Of a stretch of DNA of 49,184 nucleotides, positions 1 through 9,510 are shown piece by piece. Source of the DNA: Desulfarculus sp. (GTDB lineage Bacteria; Desulfobacterota; Desulfarculia; Desulfarculales; Desulfarculaceae). The position numbers and the translations under genes were made by a program. A model generated the notes under the pieces. It searched no databases and was not told where the DNA came from. It saw only the letters and a list, made by a program, of their open reading frames with translations. Within the stretch, counting starts at the first letter, position 1. Each line of letters begins with the position of its first letter. Where the stretch lies: contig JACRDC010000094.1 of NCBI GenBank assembly GCA_016218705.1, positions 1 through 49,184 on the forward strand, given 5' to 3'.

Positions 1-209
1 TCCGCCCTGGCGTGGGCAGGGGCCGCAGGTATCCCGTATTCCTTGCCGGGTTGGATCATAGCAGCCCCCTGCCGGTGCCCCAGGAATGGCCGGGCTAAGA
101 GCGGGACACGGGGCTTGGGCGGCCAAAAACCAAAGCTCGCCGGCCAGAGGATGCCCAGATCAAGGGGCAACAACCTAATACTGTATGATTGTCATTAAGT
201 TGGTATCAG
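1..209 (-). repeat. Dispersed repeat family B, copy 1 (inverted relative to the copy at 48755-48966)
   Basis: This stretch is the reverse complement of 48755-48966 with only scattered substitutions and very short indels (I judge about 85-90% identity by eye). It holds an internal inverted repeat (GGCAGGGG near 14-21, with CCCCCTGCC near 67-75), so it can fold. It runs off the left edge of the window. Its right border reaches the stop codon of the minus-strand gene ending at 206, so the repeat appears to supply that stop. No transposase or conserved protein is recognisable in any frame. It is best described as a non-coding dispersed intergenic element. Confidence 0.75.
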
Positions 210-655
210 TCGTCGTAGCCCGGGGCTTGGGGCGCGCAATCGCCCAGGCCGGGGTCGTAGTAGTAGCCCGCCGGGCACAGGGGCAGACAGCGCCGCCAGC
301 GCCCCGACCAGCGGTGGTAGGGTCCGCAGTCGGTCCAGGTGGTGCTCTCCACGCAGCGGGCCTGCCGCCTCGACCAGCGCAGGCCCGGCGGGCAGCCCTC
401 GGGCGGCGGCGGCGCGCCCTGGCCGGGCAGGGCCATGGGCGGCCCGCCGGGCGGCAGGTTCTCGGGGCCGCTGACGCATTGCTGTATCTGATAGGACCAG
501 TAGAGCCCGGGCGGGCACTCCTGCCCCGGCCAGGGGGCCATGGCGGGGTCGGCCAGGGTGTCGGGCATGGTGGCCAGGGCCGGGGCGGCCAAGGCCAGGA
601 CCAGACTAAGTGCCAGGCTAAGGGCCAGGGACGTGATGGCTAGCAGTCTAGTCAT
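206..655 (-). CDS. Small secreted Cys-repeat protein (four C-x12-C units)
   Basis: The 149-residue product has a signal peptide (hydrophobic residues about 5-27, ending near ALA) and then four copies of a unit of the form C-P-P-G-x-x-W-S-x5-C. The first two (CPPGLYWS..., CPPGLRWS...) are canonical, the third is CGPYHRWS and the last, CPAGYYYD, is degenerate. Two Cys per unit suggests one disulfide each in the periplasm or outside the cell. The start is set by a strong ribosome-binding site (AAGGAGG, 4 bases before ATG). It lies 23 bp downstream of the related gene ending at 679, so the two form an operon and look like products of duplication. The stop codon falls at the border of repeat family B, so the C-terminus may have been trimmed by the repeat. 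Function unknown. Confidence 0.7.
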   Translation of the reverse strand: MTRLLAITSLALSLALSLVLALAAPALATMPDTLADPAMAPWPGQECPPGLYWSYQIQQCVSGPENLPPGGPPMALPGQGAPPPPEGCPPGLRWSRRQARCVESTTWTDCGPYHRWSGRWRRCLPLCPAGYYYDPGLGDCAPQAPGYDD

Positions 656-678
656 GTTGCCTCCTTGTCTTGGCGGGC

Positions 679-1461
679 TCACCTGGTCTTGGGCACCGCC
701 GGGGCCAGGCCGCCGCCCGGCAAGGGCGTGCGGTCGGGCATGCAGCGCCCCCAGGCCGAGGACCAGTGGTGCCCCGGCTGGCAGCCGGTGGGCGGCGGGG
801 TGGCCAGGGGCGCGGGGCTGGTGTCGCCGACGCAGGTGGCCAGTTCCGGCGACCAGACCATGCCCGGCGGACAGGCCTGGGGCGAGGCGGGCAGGCAGCG
901 CCCCAAGCGGGCGTCCCAGTCCTGGCCCGGCGGGCAGTCCCCCAGGGGACGGCGCTCCAGGGGGCCGGCCATGGGCAGGCAGCGGCGGCCGGCCGCGGAC
1001 CAGCGCTCCCCCGGCGGGCAGGGTGGCGGGGTCATGGGCGCCTCGGGCGGCGGCTCGCCATGCACGGGCAGGCAGCGCTCCCGCTGGCTGGACCAGTAAT
1101 GCCCCGGTGGGCAGCGGAAGGGCGAGGCCGTCTCGCCGGCGGGTGCTACCTCCTGGCAGCGCCCCAAAATCTGCGACCACCTCTGCCCCGGCGGGCAGGT
1201 GGGCTCCTTGGCGGCCTTGGGCAGGCAGCGGCGCTGGCCGGTGGACCACTCCTGGTCGTCGGGGCACTTGGGTGTCTGCACGGGGTCGCGCACCCAGGCC
1301 GAGGGCAGGCAACGCCCCTCCCGGGGCGACCAGGACTCGCCGGGGCCGCAGCCAAAGGGCGAGGAGGGCGTGTTGCGGAAGGGCGAAGAGGCCGCCGCCG
1401 CCGGGCTGGCCAGGGCCAGGGCCAAAAGCAGAAGCGCGCCGCAGGTGGTATATAGCTTCAT
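679..1461 (-). CDS. Secreted Cys-repeat protein (eight C-x12-C 'CPPGxxWS...RCLP' units)
   Basis: The 260-residue product begins with a clear signal peptide (residues 1-24, AxA-type cleavage after PAAAA). The rest consists of eight units with the pattern C-P-P-G-x-x-W-S-x5-C-L-P, for example CPPGHYWSSQRERCLP, joined by Pro-rich linkers. Each unit has two Cys 13 residues apart, one Trp and usually a basic residue before the second Cys. The spacing recalls small disulfide-stapled binding modules such as chitin-binding peritrophin-like domains, but I do not recognise a named family. It is first in a two-gene operon with the four-unit paralogue downstream. The unequal repeat number suggests growth by unit duplication. 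Role unknown; a surface or periplasmic binding role is a guess. Confidence 0.75.
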   Translation of the reverse strand: MKLYTTCGALLLLALALASPAAAASSPFRNTPSSPFGCGPGESWSPREGRCLPSAWVRDPVQTPKCPDDQEWSTGQRRCLPKAAKEPTCPPGQRWSQILGRCQEVAPAGETASPFRCPPGHYWSSQRERCLPVHGEPPPEAPMTPPPCPPGERWSAAGRRCLPMAGPLERRPLGDCPPGQDWDARLGRCLPASPQACPPGMVWSPELATCVGDTSPAPLATPPPTGCQPGHHWSSAWGRCMPDRTPLPGGGLAPAVPKTR

Positions 1462-1886
1462 GGCCGGTCTTCCGGTTTGGCGGCAGGGGTTGGGCCGGGG
1501 CGCGGGCCCTGGCCATCACTTAACCTATAGCCTACCACAACCGGACCGGGTGTGTGCCAGGGGCTGGCACGGCTTGTCCGGCCAATGACCGCATGAACCG
1601 GGTCCATTTGGTACCCGGCGGGTTACGCATGGCTAACCCGCCCTACCCCATGATTTGTGCGGCCTCGCGGCGGGGGCCGCCGGTCTTGGCCAAGGGAACA
1701 GCCTCGCCCGGCCCGTTATGCCCCGTGGGGGCACCCCACCCTTGCGGGGCAGGGCGGGACATGATAATCTTCAGCGGTTTAAATACACACGTCCCCCGAC
1801 CCAGGGCCCTGGTGCCGGCTTTTTCACAGCCGGTGGGCGTCTGGGGTTGACGGGGGCGGCGGACAACAACTTCGTGGAGGATTATC
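1462..1886. other. Divergent intergenic region and rpsB leader
   Basis: No gene is supported in these 425 bases between the minus-strand Cys-repeat operon and rpsB. A perfect 9-bp inverted repeat (GGCGGGTTA 1617-1625, TAACCCGCC 1634-1642) is present. Near 1742-1768 a TTGCGG and a GATAAT hexamer are 15 bp apart, a weak sigma-70-like candidate for rpsB. A second hairpin (CCGGCT 1815-1820, AGCCGG 1828-1833) lies in the probable rpsB 5' leader, where S2 autoregulatory structures occur in other bacteria; I cannot show that it matches a known S2 leader. Confidence 0.5.
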
Positions 1887-2720
1887 ATGGCTTACGTGAC
1901 CATGCGCCAGCTTTTGGAAGCCGGCGTGCACTTCGGGCACCAGACCCGGCGCTGGAACCCCAAGATGAAGCCCTACATCTTCGGGGCCCGCAACGGCATC
2001 TACATCATTGACCTGCAAAAAACCGTCAAGATGTTCCGCACGGCCTACGACTTCGTGGTGGACGCCGTGGCCCGGGGCGGTGACGTGCTTTTCGTGGGCA
2101 CCAAGCGCCAGGCCGCCGACATCATCCAGGAAGAGGCCGACCGCTGCGGCATGTACCACGTCAACTACCGCTGGCTGGGCGGCATGCTCACCAACTTCCA
2201 GACCATCAAGCGCTCCATCGAGCGCTACAAGTACCTGGAGGGCATGTTCACCGACGGCACCATCAGCCGCTTCCCCAAGAAGGAGACCGTCTCCATGGCC
2301 CGCGAGCTGGAGAAGCTCCAGCGCAACCTGGGCGGCATCAAGGACATGGGACGGCTACCCGCCGTGGTCTTCTTGGTGGACATCAAAAAGGAAAAGATCG
2401 CCGTCAGCGAGGCCAAGCGCCTGGGCGTGCCCACGGTGGCCATCGTGGACACCAACTGCGACCCCGAGGGGATTGACTACATCATCCCCGGCAACGACGA
2501 CGCCATCCGGGCCATCCGGCTCACCGCCGGCAAGGTGGCCGAGGCGGTGCTGGAGGGCAAGGCCCTGCGCGAGAGCCGCATTGGCGGCGGCCGCGAGGAG
2601 CGGGCCATGGTGGAGATTCCCCAGGACATGCCCGAGTTGACCGTGGGCCGCGAGGAAGAGGGACCCGAGGTGCTGGTGATCCGCCGGGCCGAGAAGCCGG
2701 CGCCCCCGGCCGCCCAGTAG
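1887..2720 (+). CDS. rpsB: 30S ribosomal protein S2
   Basis: The 277-residue product is a clear S2. It opens with [19 protein letters not shown] and contains the [19 protein letters not shown] block and the [20 protein letters not shown] signature near residues 190-210. S2 binds the 30S head near S1. Length is slightly above the usual 230-260 because of a Glu/Pro-rich tail. The start is preceded by GGAGGA at good spacing. It heads the rpsB-tsf-pyrH-frr-uppS-cdsA-dxr-rseP order, with tsf 90 bp downstream, as in many bacteria. Its promoter is probably within the 1740-1770 region. Confidence 0.98.
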   Translation: MAYVTMRQLLEAGVHFGHQTRRWNPKMKPYIFGARNGIYIIDLQKTVKMFRTAYDFVVDAVARGGDVLFVGTKRQAADIIQEEADRCGMYHVNYRWLGGMLTNFQTIKRSIERYKYLEGMFTDGTISRFPKKETVSMARELEKLQRNLGGIKDMGRLPAVVFLVDIKKEKIAVSEAKRLGVPTVAIVDTNCDPEGIDYIIPGNDDAIRAIRLTAGKVAEAVLEGKALRESRIGGGREERAMVEIPQDMPELTVGREEEGPEVLVIRRAEKPAPPAAQ

Positions 2721-2810
2721 GCGGGCTGTTTCAGGTCCCAGGCATTCATTCAGGCCGCCGGCGGGCATGACCGCCCGTCCGGCTGGCCATACAGATAAGG
2801 AGCAAAGGCC

Positions 2811-3410
2811 ATGAGCATCACCGCCGCCATGGTAAAAGAGCTGCGCGACAAGACCAACGCCGGCATGATGGATTGCAAGAAGGCCCTGGGCGAGTGCAAC
2901 GGCGACATGACCAAGGCCGTGGACTGGCTTCGGCAAAAGGGCCTGGCCGTGGCCGCCAAACGGGCCGACCGCCAGGCCAGCGAGGGCCAGATCGTTAGCT
3001 ACATCCACGCCGGCGGCAAGCTGGGCGTGCTGGTGGAGGTCAACTGCGAGACCGACTTCACGGGCAAGACCGAGGAGTTCAGCCAGTTCGCCAAGGACCT
3101 GGCCATGCAGGTGGCCGCCGCCAACCCCATCTGCGTGTCCCCGGAGGAATTGCCGGCCGAGGTGGTGGAGCGCGAGAAGGACATCTACCGCGCCCAGGCC
3201 TTGGAATCCGGCAAGCCCGAGAAGATCTGGGACAAGATCATCGAGGGCAAGCTGAAGAAATTCGAGTCCGAGTCCTGCCTGCTGAAGCAGGCCTTTGTCA
3301 AGGACCCGGACAAGACCATCGAGGACCTCTTGAACGAGATGCGCGCCAAGACCGGCGAGAACGTGCAGGTTCGCCGCTTCGTGCGCTTCGTGCTGGGCGC
3401 CCAGTCCTAG
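2811..3410 (+). CDS. tsf: Elongation factor Ts (short form)
   Basis: EF-Ts is the guanine-nucleotide exchange factor for EF-Tu. The 199-residue product has the N-terminal UBA-like domain with VKELRDKTNAGMMDCKKAL and the core motif VEVNCETDFTGKTEEF near residues 75-90, which contacts EF-Tu. The E. coli protein is about 283 residues; this one is of the short class with a reduced core. A ribosome-binding site (AAGGAG) lies about 10 bp before ATG. It follows rpsB, as is standard. The 90-bp gap holds a GC-rich imperfect hairpin without a T-run, so read-through from rpsB is expected. Confidence 0.97.
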   Translation: MSITAAMVKELRDKTNAGMMDCKKALGECNGDMTKAVDWLRQKGLAVAAKRADRQASEGQIVSYIHAGGKLGVLVEVNCETDFTGKTEEFSQFAKDLAMQVAAANPICVSPEELPAEVVEREKDIYRAQALESGKPEKIWDKIIEGKLKKFESESCLLKQAFVKDPDKTIEDLLNEMRAKTGENVQVRRFVRFVLGAQS

Positions 3411-3426
3411 CCTAGAAATACACACC

Positions 3427-3465
3427 CCGCCGGATGCCCGGGGCCGCTGGTCCCGGGTCCGGCGG
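3427..3465 (+). other. Stable GC-rich hairpin between tsf and pyrH
   Basis: CCGCCGGA (3427-3434) and CCCGGG (3437-3442) pair with CCCGGG (3452-3457) and TCCGGCGG (3458-3465), giving a 6+8 bp stem with a 2-base bulge and 9-base loop. No T-run follows, so it is not a canonical intrinsic terminator. It could stabilise the upstream rpsB-tsf message or attenuate read-through into pyrH. Confidence 0.5.
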
Positions 3466-3497
3466 CCGGCCGCTCTCCACCAGCCGGGGAGGTCATC

Positions 3498-4217
3498 TTG
3501 GGCAACAGCCCCGCCTTTCAGCGCGCCCTGCTAAAGGTCTCCGGCGAGGCCCTCATGGGCCGCTCCCAATTCGGCATCCATCCCGACATGCTCTCCTACG
3601 TGGCCGATGAGCTGGTCGGCGCCGCCGCCCTGGGCTGCCAGTTGGGGGTGGTGCTGGGCGGGGGCAACATCTTTCGAGGTGTCAGCCAGAGCGCCCAGGG
3701 CATGGACCGCGTGCAGGCCGACCACATGGGCATGCTGGCCACGGTGATGAACTCGCTGGCCCTGCAGGACGCCCTGGAGAAACGCGGCCTGCCCACCCGG
3801 GTGATGAGCGCGCTGACCATGCCCCAGGTGGCCGAGCCCTTCATCCGCCGCCGGGCGCTCAGGCACCTGGACAAGGGGCGCCTGGTCATCTTCGCCGCCG
3901 GCACCGGCAACCCCTACTTCAGCACCGACACCGCCGCGGCCCTGCGCGCCCAGGAGGTAGGCTCCCAGGTGCTCCTCAAGGCCACCAAGGTGGACGGCAT
4001 CTACGACAGCGACCCGGTAACCAACCCCCAGGCCCTCAAGCTGGACCACCTGACCTACGACGAGGTACTGACCCGCCATCTCAAGTTCATGGACGCCACC
4101 GCCATCAGCCTGGCCGGCGAGAACCGCCTGCCCGTGATCGTCTTCGACCTCTTGAAGCCGGGCAACATCCTGCGGGCCTTGAGGGGCGAGGCGGTGGGCT
4201 CGCGCGTGGAGGGATAG
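3498..4217 (+). CDS. pyrH: UMP kinase
   Basis: Phosphorylates UMP to UDP in pyrimidine synthesis. The 239-residue product carries amino-acid-kinase-fold motifs: LLKVSGEALMG at residues 11-21, LGGGNIFRG near 50-60 for phosphate binding, and AAGTGNPYFSTDTAAALRA near 135-150, the UMP kinase signature. The start is TTG, chosen because GGGGAGG lies 6-8 bases upstream and no ATG fits before the first motif. It follows tsf by 87 bp and is 4 bp from frr, so it is likely co-transcribed with both. Confidence 0.97.
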   Translation: MGNSPAFQRALLKVSGEALMGRSQFGIHPDMLSYVADELVGAAALGCQLGVVLGGGNIFRGVSQSAQGMDRVQADHMGMLATVMNSLALQDALEKRGLPTRVMSALTMPQVAEPFIRRRALRHLDKGRLVIFAAGTGNPYFSTDTAAALRAQEVGSQVLLKATKVDGIYDSDPVTNPQALKLDHLTYDEVLTRHLKFMDATAISLAGENRLPVIVFDLLKPGNILRALRGEAVGSRVEG

Positions 4218-4221
4218 ACAC

Positions 4222-4779
4222 ATGATCGAGGACGTGAAGCAAGAGGCCAAGGACCTCATGGACAAAGCCATAGAGTCCTTGAAGCGCGACTTCAACCGCG
4301 TGCGCACCGGCCGGGCCTCCATCACCCTGCTGGACGGCATCCGGGCCGACTACTACGGCCAGGCCACCCCCTTGAGCCAGATGGCCAGCCTGTCGGCGCC
4401 CGAGCCCCGCCTGCTGATGATCCAGCCCTGGGACCCCAAGTCCCTGGAAGCCATCGAGAAGGCCATCCTGAAGAGCGACCTGGGGCTCACCCCCCAGAAC
4501 GACGGCCGCGTGGTGCGCCTGAGCATTCCGGCCCTGACCCAGGAGAGGCGCAAGGAACTGGCCAAGGTCGTGCGCAAGATGGGCGAGGAGACCAAGGTGG
4601 CGGTGCGCAACGCCCGCCGCGAGGCCAACGAGATGCTCAAGGAATACAAGACCGAGGGCGAAATCAGCGAGGACGACGCCCGCCGGGGCCAGACCGAGGT
4701 GCAGAAGCTCACCGACGACTTCATCGCCAAGGTGGACGGGCTCTTGGCCGAAAAGGAGAAGGAAATCCTGGAGTTCTAG
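4222..4779 (+). CDS. frr: Ribosome recycling factor
   Basis: RRF splits post-termination ribosomes with EF-G. The 185-residue length is exact for the family. Visible hallmarks are the N-terminal helix with FNRVRTGRASITLLDGI, the domain II segment PLSQMASLSAPEPRLLMIQPWD, and the C-terminal helices with RRKELAKVVRKMGEETKVAVRNAR. An SD-like GGAGGGAT lies upstream within the end of pyrH, which is only 4 bp away, pointing to translational coupling. Confidence 0.97.
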   Translation: MIEDVKQEAKDLMDKAIESLKRDFNRVRTGRASITLLDGIRADYYGQATPLSQMASLSAPEPRLLMIQPWDPKSLEAIEKAILKSDLGLTPQNDGRVVRLSIPALTQERRKELAKVVRKMGEETKVAVRNARREANEMLKEYKTEGEISEDDARRGQTEVQKLTDDFIAKVDGLLAEKEKEILEF

Positions 4780-4808
4780 GGAGACCCCTGGACCCGGGTA
4801 TCGCCGCC

Positions 4809-5574
<766 letters not shown>

Positions 5575-5582
<8 letters not shown>

Positions 5583-6402
5583 GGCCCCGGGCCGCCGCGT
5601 CATGCAGGGCCTGGGGCCGAGGGTGGTCACCGGTCTGGGCCTGGCCTTGGGCGCGGTGGCGCTGGTGCTTGCGGCGCCCCTTTTCGTGCTGGGCCTGGTG
5701 GTGGCCGGCCTGGCGGTGCTGGGCATGCGCGAATACCTGCGCCTGGCCCTGCCCGGGGCCTCCCTCTGGGAAAAGGCCGCCGCCCTGGCCCTGGCCGCTG
5801 CCCTGCCCCTGGCCGCCCTGCTGGGCGGCCACGCCACGGCCGGGGCCTTGGGCCTGGGCCTGACCCTGTGCGCCACGGCGGCCATGGCCGGTCCCGGCCA
5901 GCCCCAAGAGATTATGGACCGCCTTCTGCGCCTGGGCTGGGGACTGCTCTACGTGCCCGGCCTATTGAGTTCCTACCTGCTGCTGGGGGGCATGGAGCAG
6001 GGGCGCCTGCTTATTCTTTTTGTGGTGGTGGTGGTGGTGATGGCCGACAGCGGGGCCTATTTCGCGGGCCACCTGCTGGGCAGCCGCCGCCTGGCCCCCC
6101 GGCTCTCGCCAGGCAAGACCCTGGAGGGCCTGGCCGGCGGCCTGGCGCTGGCCGGCCTGGCGGGGGGCGTCTTCGCCCATCTGTTCCTGGCCGACACCCC
6201 GCCCCTGGCCGGGGCCGGCCTGGGACTGGTCCTGGCCGGCTTCAGCGTGGCCGGCGACCTCCTGGAATCCACCCTCAAACGCGCCTCGGGGGCCAAGGAC
6301 TCGGGCAGCCTCTTGCCCGGCCACGGCGGCCTGCTGGACCGGGTGGACGGCCTGTTGGTGGCCGCCCCGGTGCTGCTCTTGTGCCGGGTGCTGTGGTGGT
6401 AG
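5575..6402 (+). CDS. cdsA: Phosphatidate cytidylyltransferase
   Basis: Makes CDP-diacylglycerol from phosphatidic acid and CTP at the inner membrane. The product (about 275 residues) is strongly hydrophobic with several membrane segments, and its C-terminus has the CdsA signature: ESTLKRASGAKDSG, then LLPGHGGLLDRVDG. I place the start at GTG 5575, which overlaps the end of uppS by 8 bp with GAGGG upstream; ATG 5602 is an alternative that removes 9 residues. The open frame extends up to 5521 inside uppS. CDP-DAG is the substrate of PssA encoded 4 kb downstream. Confidence 0.93.
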
Positions 6403-7565
6403 CGCGGCGCCTGGCCATACTGGGCTGCACCGGCTCAATCGGCCAGAACGCCCTGGAGGTGGTGCGGGCCTATCCGGGGCGCTTCCAGGTGGTCAGCCTG
6501 GCCGCGGCCCGCTCGGTCAAGAAGCTGGCCCAGCAGGCCATCGAGTTTAAGCCCCAGGTGCTGACGGTGATTGACCAGGCGGCGGCGGCGGCCCTCAAGG
6601 ACCTGCTCCCGCCCGGGCTGGCCGCGCGGGTGACCCATGGCCCCCAAGGCTATCTGGAGGCCGCCGTGGGGGCCGGGGCCCAGGTGGTCTTGAGCGCCAT
6701 GGTGGGGTCCGCCGGCTTGTTGCCCACCTTTGCCGCCGTGCAGGCCGGGCTGACCGTGGCCCTGGCCAACAAAGAGACCCTGGTGGCCGGCGGGGAGCCG
6801 GTGATGGCCGCCGCCCGGGCCAAGGGCGCGGTCATCCTGCCCGTGGACAGCGAGCACTCGGCCATCTTCCAGGCCCTCATGGGCAACGACCCCGGCCGGG
6901 TGCGCTGCCTGTGGCTCACGGCCAGCGGCGGGCCTTTCCGCGACTACAGCGCCCCGGAGCTCAGCCGGGTGACCCCGGCCCAGGCCCTTAACCACCCCAA
7001 CTGGAGCATGGGTCCCAAGATCACCGTGGACTCGGCCACCCTGATGAACAAGGGCCTGGAGGCCATCGAGGCGCGCTGGCTTTTTGACCAACCCCTGGAT
7101 AACATCAAGGTGGTGATTCATCCCCAGTCGGTGGTGCACTCCCTGGTGGAGTACGTGGACGGCTCGGTGCTGGCCCAACTGGGCCTGCCCGACATGCGGC
7201 TGCCCATAGCCTTTGCCCTGGCCTACCCGGAGCGCCTGGCCTCGGCCCTGCCGGCCCTGCCGGTGACCTCCATGGGTCCCCTGACCTTCAGGGAACCCGA
7301 CCTGGAGCGCTTCCCGGCGCTCGGCCTGGCCTACCAGGCCGGCCGGGCCGGCGGCACCTGCCCGGCGGTGCTCAACGGGGCCAACGAGGTGGCGGTGGCG
7401 GCCTTTCTGCGGGGGGCCTTAAGCTTCACCGGCATCGCCCAGTGCGTGGCCGCGGTGCTGGAGCGCCACCAGGCCGGGGCCGCCGACTCGGTGGCCGCGG
7501 TGCTGGAGGCCGACCGCTGGGCGCGCGAGGCGGCCCGCGCCTGGTTGGCGGCCCGCGCCGCCTAG
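6393..7565 (+). CDS. dxr: 1-deoxy-D-xylulose 5-phosphate reductoisomerase
   Basis: First committed enzyme of the MEP isoprenoid pathway, DXP to MEP with NADPH. About 390 residues, the family length. It has an NADPH-binding loop ILGCTGSIGQN, where the usual first Ser is Cys, the metal-binding VDSEHSAIFQ, the active-site NHPNWSMGPKITVDSATLMN and the HPQSVVHSLVEY segment. No ATG is available; I chose GTG 6393 (GTG 6396 is equally possible), overlapping the cdsA stop. Tight overlaps on both sides suggest translational coupling in the rpsB-rseP run. Confidence 0.95.
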   Translation: MVVARRLAILGCTGSIGQNALEVVRAYPGRFQVVSLAAARSVKKLAQQAIEFKPQVLTVIDQAAAAALKDLLPPGLAARVTHGPQGYLEAAVGAGAQVVLSAMVGSAGLLPTFAAVQAGLTVALANKETLVAGGEPVMAAARAKGAVILPVDSEHSAIFQALMGNDPGRVRCLWLTASGGPFRDYSAPELSRVTPAQALNHPNWSMGPKITVDSATLMNKGLEAIEARWLFDQPLDNIKVVIHPQSVVHSLVEYVDGSVLAQLGLPDMRLPIAFALAYPERLASALPALPVTSMGPLTFREPDLERFPALGLAYQAGRAGGTCPAVLNGANEVAVAAFLRGALSFTGIAQCVAAVLERHQAGAADSVAAVLEADRWAREAARAWLAARAA

Positions 7566-7652
7566 CCACGGGGCACTAGAGTTAAAACCCAAACGGTGCT
7601 GTATGATAGACCTTGGACCGCCTAACCGCCCCCGCCTCCAAAGAGGAGCCAC

Positions 7653-8726
7653 ATGCTCACGGTAATTAGCGCCGTCGTGGTCCTGGGCGTGCTCATCTTC
7701 GTGCACGAGCTGGGGCACTTCCTGCTGGCCAAATGGGCCGGCGTGGGGGTAACCACCTTCAGCCTGGGCTTTGGCCCCCGCCTGGTCGGCTTCAAGAAGG
7801 ACGGCACCGACTACCGCCTGTCGGCCATACCCCTGGGCGGCTTCGTGCGCATGGTGGGCGAGCACCCCGGCGAGGAGATCGCCCCCCAGGACATCCCCCG
7901 TTCCTTCAGCCACAAGCCGGTGCTCTGGCGCCTGGCCATCGTGGCCGCCGGCCCGGTGAGCAATGTCATCTTCGCCTTCCTGACCTACTACCTGCTCCTG
8001 ACGGCCTGGGGCCTGCCCACCATGAGCGCCCAGATCGGCGAGGTGCTGGAACACCAGCCCGCGGCCCTGGCCGGGGTGCTAAACGGCGACCGGGTGGTGG
8101 CCATCAACGGCCAGCCCGTGGAGCACTGGGGCGAGATCGCATCCGCCGTGCAGGGCAGCCAGGGCCAGCCCTTGCAGGTGCTCTTGGAGCGCCGGGGCCG
8201 CCAGGTCTCGCTGGCCATCGTGCCCCAGGCCCAGCGGGTCAAGGACATCTTCGGCGAGGAGCGCGAGATATTCCGCGTGGGCATCAAGGCCAGCGGCGAG
8301 TCCTTCATCAAGTCGGTGGGGGTCATGGAGTCCCTGGGCCTGGCGCTCAAGAAGACCTACTTGGCCGGCGAGATCATCGTGCTCAGCGTGGTCAAGATGG
8401 TGCAGCGCAAGGTGGAGATGGACAGCCTGGGCGGCCCCATACTCATCGCCCAGGTGGCCGGCCAGGCCGCCCGCCAAGGCCTGCCCACCCTGCTGGACCT
8501 GGCGGCGCTGTTGTCGGTGAACCTGGCCATACTCAACCTGCTGCCCATCCCGGCCCTGGACGGCGGGCACCTCTTCTTCTTCCTGGTGGAGGCCGTCACC
8601 CGGCGGCCGGTCTCCATCTCGGTGCGCGAGAAGGCCCAGCAGGTGGGGGTGGCCATCCTGATAATGCTGATGGCCTTTATCTTCTACAACGACATCGCCC
8701 GCCTGGTGGCCGGCGGCGGCCAGTAG
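7653..8726 (+). CDS. rseP: RIP metalloprotease RseP (site-2 protease)
   Basis: Membrane zinc protease that cleaves substrates inside the bilayer, classically anti-sigma factors. The 357-residue product has the zinc site FVHELGHFLLA near residues 15-25 in the first membrane segment, one PDZ domain (residues about 115-190, with GDRVVAINGQPV), and the second active-site motif NLLPIPALDGGHLFF near 295-309, whose Asp completes zinc binding. E. coli RseP has two PDZ domains; one is common in this phylum. The RBS is GAGGAGC before ATG. The gap after dxr (87 bp) holds a TATGAT hexamer that might give an internal promoter. Confidence 0.96.
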   Translation: MLTVISAVVVLGVLIFVHELGHFLLAKWAGVGVTTFSLGFGPRLVGFKKDGTDYRLSAIPLGGFVRMVGEHPGEEIAPQDIPRSFSHKPVLWRLAIVAAGPVSNVIFAFLTYYLLLTAWGLPTMSAQIGEVLEHQPAALAGVLNGDRVVAINGQPVEHWGEIASAVQGSQGQPLQVLLERRGRQVSLAIVPQAQRVKDIFGEEREIFRVGIKASGESFIKSVGVMESLGLALKKTYLAGEIIVLSVVKMVQRKVEMDSLGGPILIAQVAGQAARQGLPTLLDLAALLSVNLAILNLLPIPALDGGHLFFFLVEAVTRRPVSISVREKAQQVGVAILIMLMAFIFYNDIARLVAGGGQ

Positions 8727-8735
8727 GCCCACGCC

Positions 8736-9437
8736 TTGGCCATCCTGGCCATAGACACCGCCCAGAGCGCCGGCGGCCTGGCCCTGGTCAGTGACGGCCG
8801 GGTGCTGGGCGAGGTGCTGATTGACTCGCCCCAGACCCACTCCCGCCGCCTGTTGCCGGCCATGGAATTCCTATTGGCCCAGTGCGGCCTGGCGCGCCAC
8901 GGCCTGAGCGGCCTGGCCGTGAGCCTGGGGCCGGGCTTCTTCACCGGCCTGCGCATTGGCCTGGCCAGCGCCCAGGGCCTGGCCCTGGCGCTCGGCCTGC
9001 CCGTGGCCGGCTTCTCCTGCCTGCGCCTCATGGCCGCCGGCCTGGCCGGGGCCCGGGGGGTGGTCTGGGCCGTGGCCGACGCCCGGCGGGGCCTGGTCTA
9101 CGCCGCGCCCTTCCGGGCCGGCCAGGATGGCCTGGAGCGCCTGGACGCCGACGCGGCCTACAGCCCCGCCCGCCTGGCCCCGCTGCTCACGCCCCCAGCC
9201 CTGTTGGTGGGGGCCGGAGCCAGGCTATACGCCGCCGAGCTTGTGCGCCCCGGCCTGGAGCTGGCCCCGGCCTGGGCCGACACCCCACGGCCCGGACTCC
9301 TGGCCCTCTTGGGCCAGGAGCGCCTGGACCAGGGCCAGGGACTAAGGCCCGAGGAGTTGCGCCCCCGCTACTGCCGGCCCTCGGACGCCGAGGTGCGCTT
9401 CGGCCTGCCCCTGGACGGCTACCGGCTGATAGAATGA
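8736..9437 (+). CDS. tsaB: tRNA t6A-modification protein TsaB
   Basis: TsaB (YeaZ) scaffolds TsaD in the synthesis of N6-threonylcarbamoyladenosine at tRNA position 37. The 233-residue product has the ASKHA-fold N-terminus LAIDTAQSAGGLALV, the DSPQTHSRRLLP motif at about residues 29-40, and GPGFFTGLRIGLASAQGLAL near 67-86, which is diagnostic. The start is TTG 8736, 10 bp after rseP; no earlier ATG or GTG is in frame. TsaD, TsaC and TsaE are not in the window. Confidence 0.92.
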   Translation: MAILAIDTAQSAGGLALVSDGRVLGEVLIDSPQTHSRRLLPAMEFLLAQCGLARHGLSGLAVSLGPGFFTGLRIGLASAQGLALALGLPVAGFSCLRLMAAGLAGARGVVWAVADARRGLVYAAPFRAGQDGLERLDADAAYSPARLAPLLTPPALLVGAGARLYAAELVRPGLELAPAWADTPRPGLLALLGQERLDQGQGLRPEELRPRYCRPSDAEVRFGLPLDGYRLIE

Positions 9438-9450
9438 CGCCAAGGCCGGT

Positions 9451-9479
9451 TTGACAGGGCCATGGCCAGCGTGTAATTA
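9451..9479 (+). promoter_or_regulatory. Sigma-70-type promoter for ydcH-psd-pssA
   Basis: TTGACA (9451-9456), a 17-bp spacer and TAATTA (9474-9479). The position just after tsaB, 32 bp before the ydcH start, supports a separate transcription unit for the phospholipid genes. Confidence 0.6.
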
Positions 9480-9510
9480 TCCTCCCAACCAATACCCGGG
9501 TGTAACAGGC

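Noticed and set aside
206-1519. A 437-residue minus-strand open frame spanning both Cys-repeat genes
   Set aside because: Only its last 149 residues have the signal peptide and repeats; the upstream part is the wrong frame of the 679-1461 gene.
5868-6392. Extension of dxr upstream to 5868
   Set aside because: It is the wrong frame of cdsA; DXR begins just before the GCTGSIG motif.
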